Part shown: piece by piece, positions 62,801 through 64,000 of the stretch
How positions within the stretch are numbered: the first letter of the stretch is position 1
Layout: each line of letters opens with the position of its first letter
Assembly: GCA_905250115.1 (NCBI GenBank)
Contig: CAJNOI010000313.1
Span: forward strand, 1-64,000
DNA: 64,000 bases
Origin: Adineta steineri
Lineage: Eukaryota > Rotifera > Eurotatoria > Adinetida > Adinetidae
Reading direction: 5' to 3'
The notes under the pieces: model-generated
Told to the model about the DNA's origin: nothing
What the model saw: only the letters and a program-made list of their open reading frames with translations
The model's database searches: none
Made by a program: the position numbers and the translations under genes

Positions 62801-63598
62801 GTGTAACCAAAATATATAATTATCGAAAGAGACAAACAAATATTATTCAACCTTCATGTTCTTATGGAATATCGACTATTAACATAACTACTACAAATGT
62901 TTATAATGCCGATATGGATCCTAAGCCAATAGCAACAAATAGAACATTACGGTATGTGTGTTTTATATTGATTTGATCTATAATAGAAATGACGATAGTT
63001 ACTTTTATAAACATGTAATCAAATGTTTTGTTTATAAGTCGATCATTTTCGATGTTATCCATAATCGGAGTTATAGCGAATGTAGATAAAGTATTTAGTA
63101 GTTTCTTTTCAAAGAATGATTACTTTGTATACGCGTCATACTTCAGTTTATAAATAATATCAAAAAATGATCTCGTAAGCAAAGTTATAGCTAAAATATC
63201 TGATTAAGTGTGTCAAACTATTCAATAGTAAAATAAGCCTAGAAAAATAATTCAAAGTAAATATTCTATCACTAATTTATAATCAATACCTTTTTTTCCT
63301 TAGAACAACGTTAACCCCAAAATTTCAATGCTCTTACAAAGTCATATCAGTGTGTATACTACTGATATTTATCGTAACTGGTCTTGTTATATTTTCTATC
63401 TATATCAATCGACAAGGTAAGATTAAAATTGAAAGTGTGGGTGTGAGATGGTTGTGGGTAGTTATAGAGAAATCTTCTCAAACACACCTACACCCTTGAA
63501 CATGGATTAAATATTTTTTTTCTCAGCTCCCTTGGCAAGCACGACAATCAGTGACAGTATAAACACTACGACAATGCCAACAACTTCAACTATGAAAA
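56899..63598 (+). CDS. Multi-module transmembrane protein with repeated Cys-rich ectodomains (partial at both ends)
   Basis: Ten exons are consistent in phase: 56899-57206, 58015-58270, 58320-58626, 58690-58827, 59133-59740, 60506-61112, 61436-61803, 61924-62951, 63304-63416, 63527-63598, about 1268 aa. The same unit recurs: a TM helix (LYIILLIIGLSIPGLYAII in unit 3), the motif (E/K)CPCS followed by a Y-x-x-F and HH/HQ-(V/I)CSS block, a helical stretch, a GCTP-x-E block with STL-x-C-x-Y-x-x-x-C, then EEWN-x-x-INY-x-x-YF-x-x-C-P-x-x-CSY, and a second TM with GGL-x-x-x-L. Unit 1 lacks its start, units 2 and 3 are complete, and a fourth TM (VISVCILLIFIVTGLVIFSI) leads into a Thr-rich segment. 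Two TMs around a Cys-rich ectodomain recall DEG/ENaC-like topology, but no sequence match is claimed; this is an uncharacterised rotifer-type family. Long introns carry telomere-like hairpins. No start codon exon was found right of the gap. Confidence 0.7.
57378..57438. repeat. Telomere-like inverted repeat, copy 10 (intronic)
   Basis: AGGGTATGGGTGTGGGTGTG faces GATTCACACTCACCCT inside the 808 nt first visible intron of the modular membrane protein gene. Confidence 0.8.
60289..60353. repeat. Telomere-like inverted repeat, copy 11 (intronic)
   Basis: TGTGGGCGTGGGTGTGGGTG continues to TGAGTG (60289-60314), with nearly four perfect telomere-like units, and faces CTGACACCCACACCCTC (60337-60353). 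It lies inside the 765 nt intron between the fifth and sixth visible exons of the modular membrane protein gene. This is the cleanest copy in the window. Confidence 0.85.
61301..61318. repeat. Telomere-like half site, copy 12
   Basis: Only the C arm CATCCACATCTGCACCCT is clear, in the 323 nt intron between the sixth and seventh visible exons; the G arm is not recognisable. Probably a decayed copy. Confidence 0.4.
63435..63497. repeat. Telomere-like inverted repeat, copy 13 (fills a short intron)
   Basis: GTGTGGGTGTGAGATGGTTG continues to TGGGTA (63435-63460) and faces AACACACCTACACCCTT (63481-63497). It lies in the 110 nt intron 63417-63526, leaving little besides splice signals outside the hairpin. 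Confidence 0.8.
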
Positions 63599-64000
63599 GT
63601 TAGTAAACCAAAATTATTTTTATTTTTTTCTATGATCGTTTTGGATAAACAAATAAATCTAGGAGTTCTATCAAAGTGATGAAACACATATGAAGTCTTT
63701 GGAAAGTTTTCAATCATTTTGTTGACTGCCATTCATGAAAAATTTTTACATTGATTAAATAAGTGTATCAATCTTCTCAAATTATATTCAGGCCGAACAG
63801 TGTAAATGATTAATAAAGAGTATATTAATACCTGTAAAGAACAAACGAGAGAATAATATGATTATTAAAAGAGATTGTTTTAAGTGTTCTTGTTGAGTAG
63901 ATGAAGATGATCCAATGAGAGCAAACCTAGATCTTTCTTTTCTCAATAAAGACAATAGAAATATCTCGATCAATGAATTGATCAAGATTAAATTGTTTCT
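63599..64000. other. Right end of window, no supported gene
   Basis: The donor GTTAGT at 63599 implies that the modular gene continues rightwards, but no further exon was recognised before the edge. A minus-strand frame at about 63788-63985 (SRFALIGSSSSTQQEHLKQS) could be an exon of another gene; it is too weak to call. Confidence 0.4.

Overview
The window looks like AT-rich nuclear DNA of a bdelloid rotifer (Rotaria/Adineta type). The evidence is: many GT-AG introns of 45-65 nt; gene families typical of bdelloids (F-box proteins, LVTGG-type kelch repeats, ADP-ribosyltransferase with kinesin-light-chain-like TPRs, a bdelloid-style rhodopsin GPCR); and interspersed short blocks of the TGTGGG unit, which from memory is the bdelloid telomere repeat. 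Species cannot be fixed from this stretch. All gene models were spliced by eye with exon phases checked; no database was consulted.

Layout. 1-8.6 kb is accessory: a decayed armadillo-like gene, an F-box gene, long gene-poor DNA and one secreted orphan. 8.7-33.5 kb is a compact conserved block: an SLC22-type transporter (+), a 13-exon zinc-finger/ELM2/SANT regulator (-), atlastin (-), ANKRD42 (+), mitochondrial RNA polymerase POLRMT (+) and GAPDH (-). Atlastin and ANKRD42 are divergent across a 396 bp shared promoter region; POLRMT and GAPDH converge with 16 bp between stop codons. 33.5-64 kb is accessory again: a THFRGG-type secreted glycoprotein probably joined to seven kelch repeats, an F-box gene, a GPCR, an ART-TPR protein, a gene remnant, a leucine-rich-repeat gene cut by a 100 N assembly gap, a tRNA-like gene, and a large protein built of repeated TM-ectodomain-TM modules running to the right end.

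The most striking pattern is not a gene. About a dozen short imperfect inverted repeats have a G-rich arm of TGTGGG-like units followed by the complementary C-rich arm, the arrangement of two telomeres joined head to head. They lie in introns and intergenic DNA of both accessory flanks and none was seen between about 6.0 and 33.8 kb, the conserved block. Other non-coding structure includes a diverged two-copy repeat (34.5 and 38.5 kb), small elements with inverted ends in atlastin and POLRMT introns, and a CpG-rich insert in POLRMT intron 4.

The conserved block holds unrelated housekeeping functions (ER shaping, mitochondrial transcription, glycolysis, transcriptional control); no operon-like cooperation is evident. 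The accessory genes are mostly secreted, membrane or ubiquitin-linked family members of the kind that expand and decay quickly in bdelloids.
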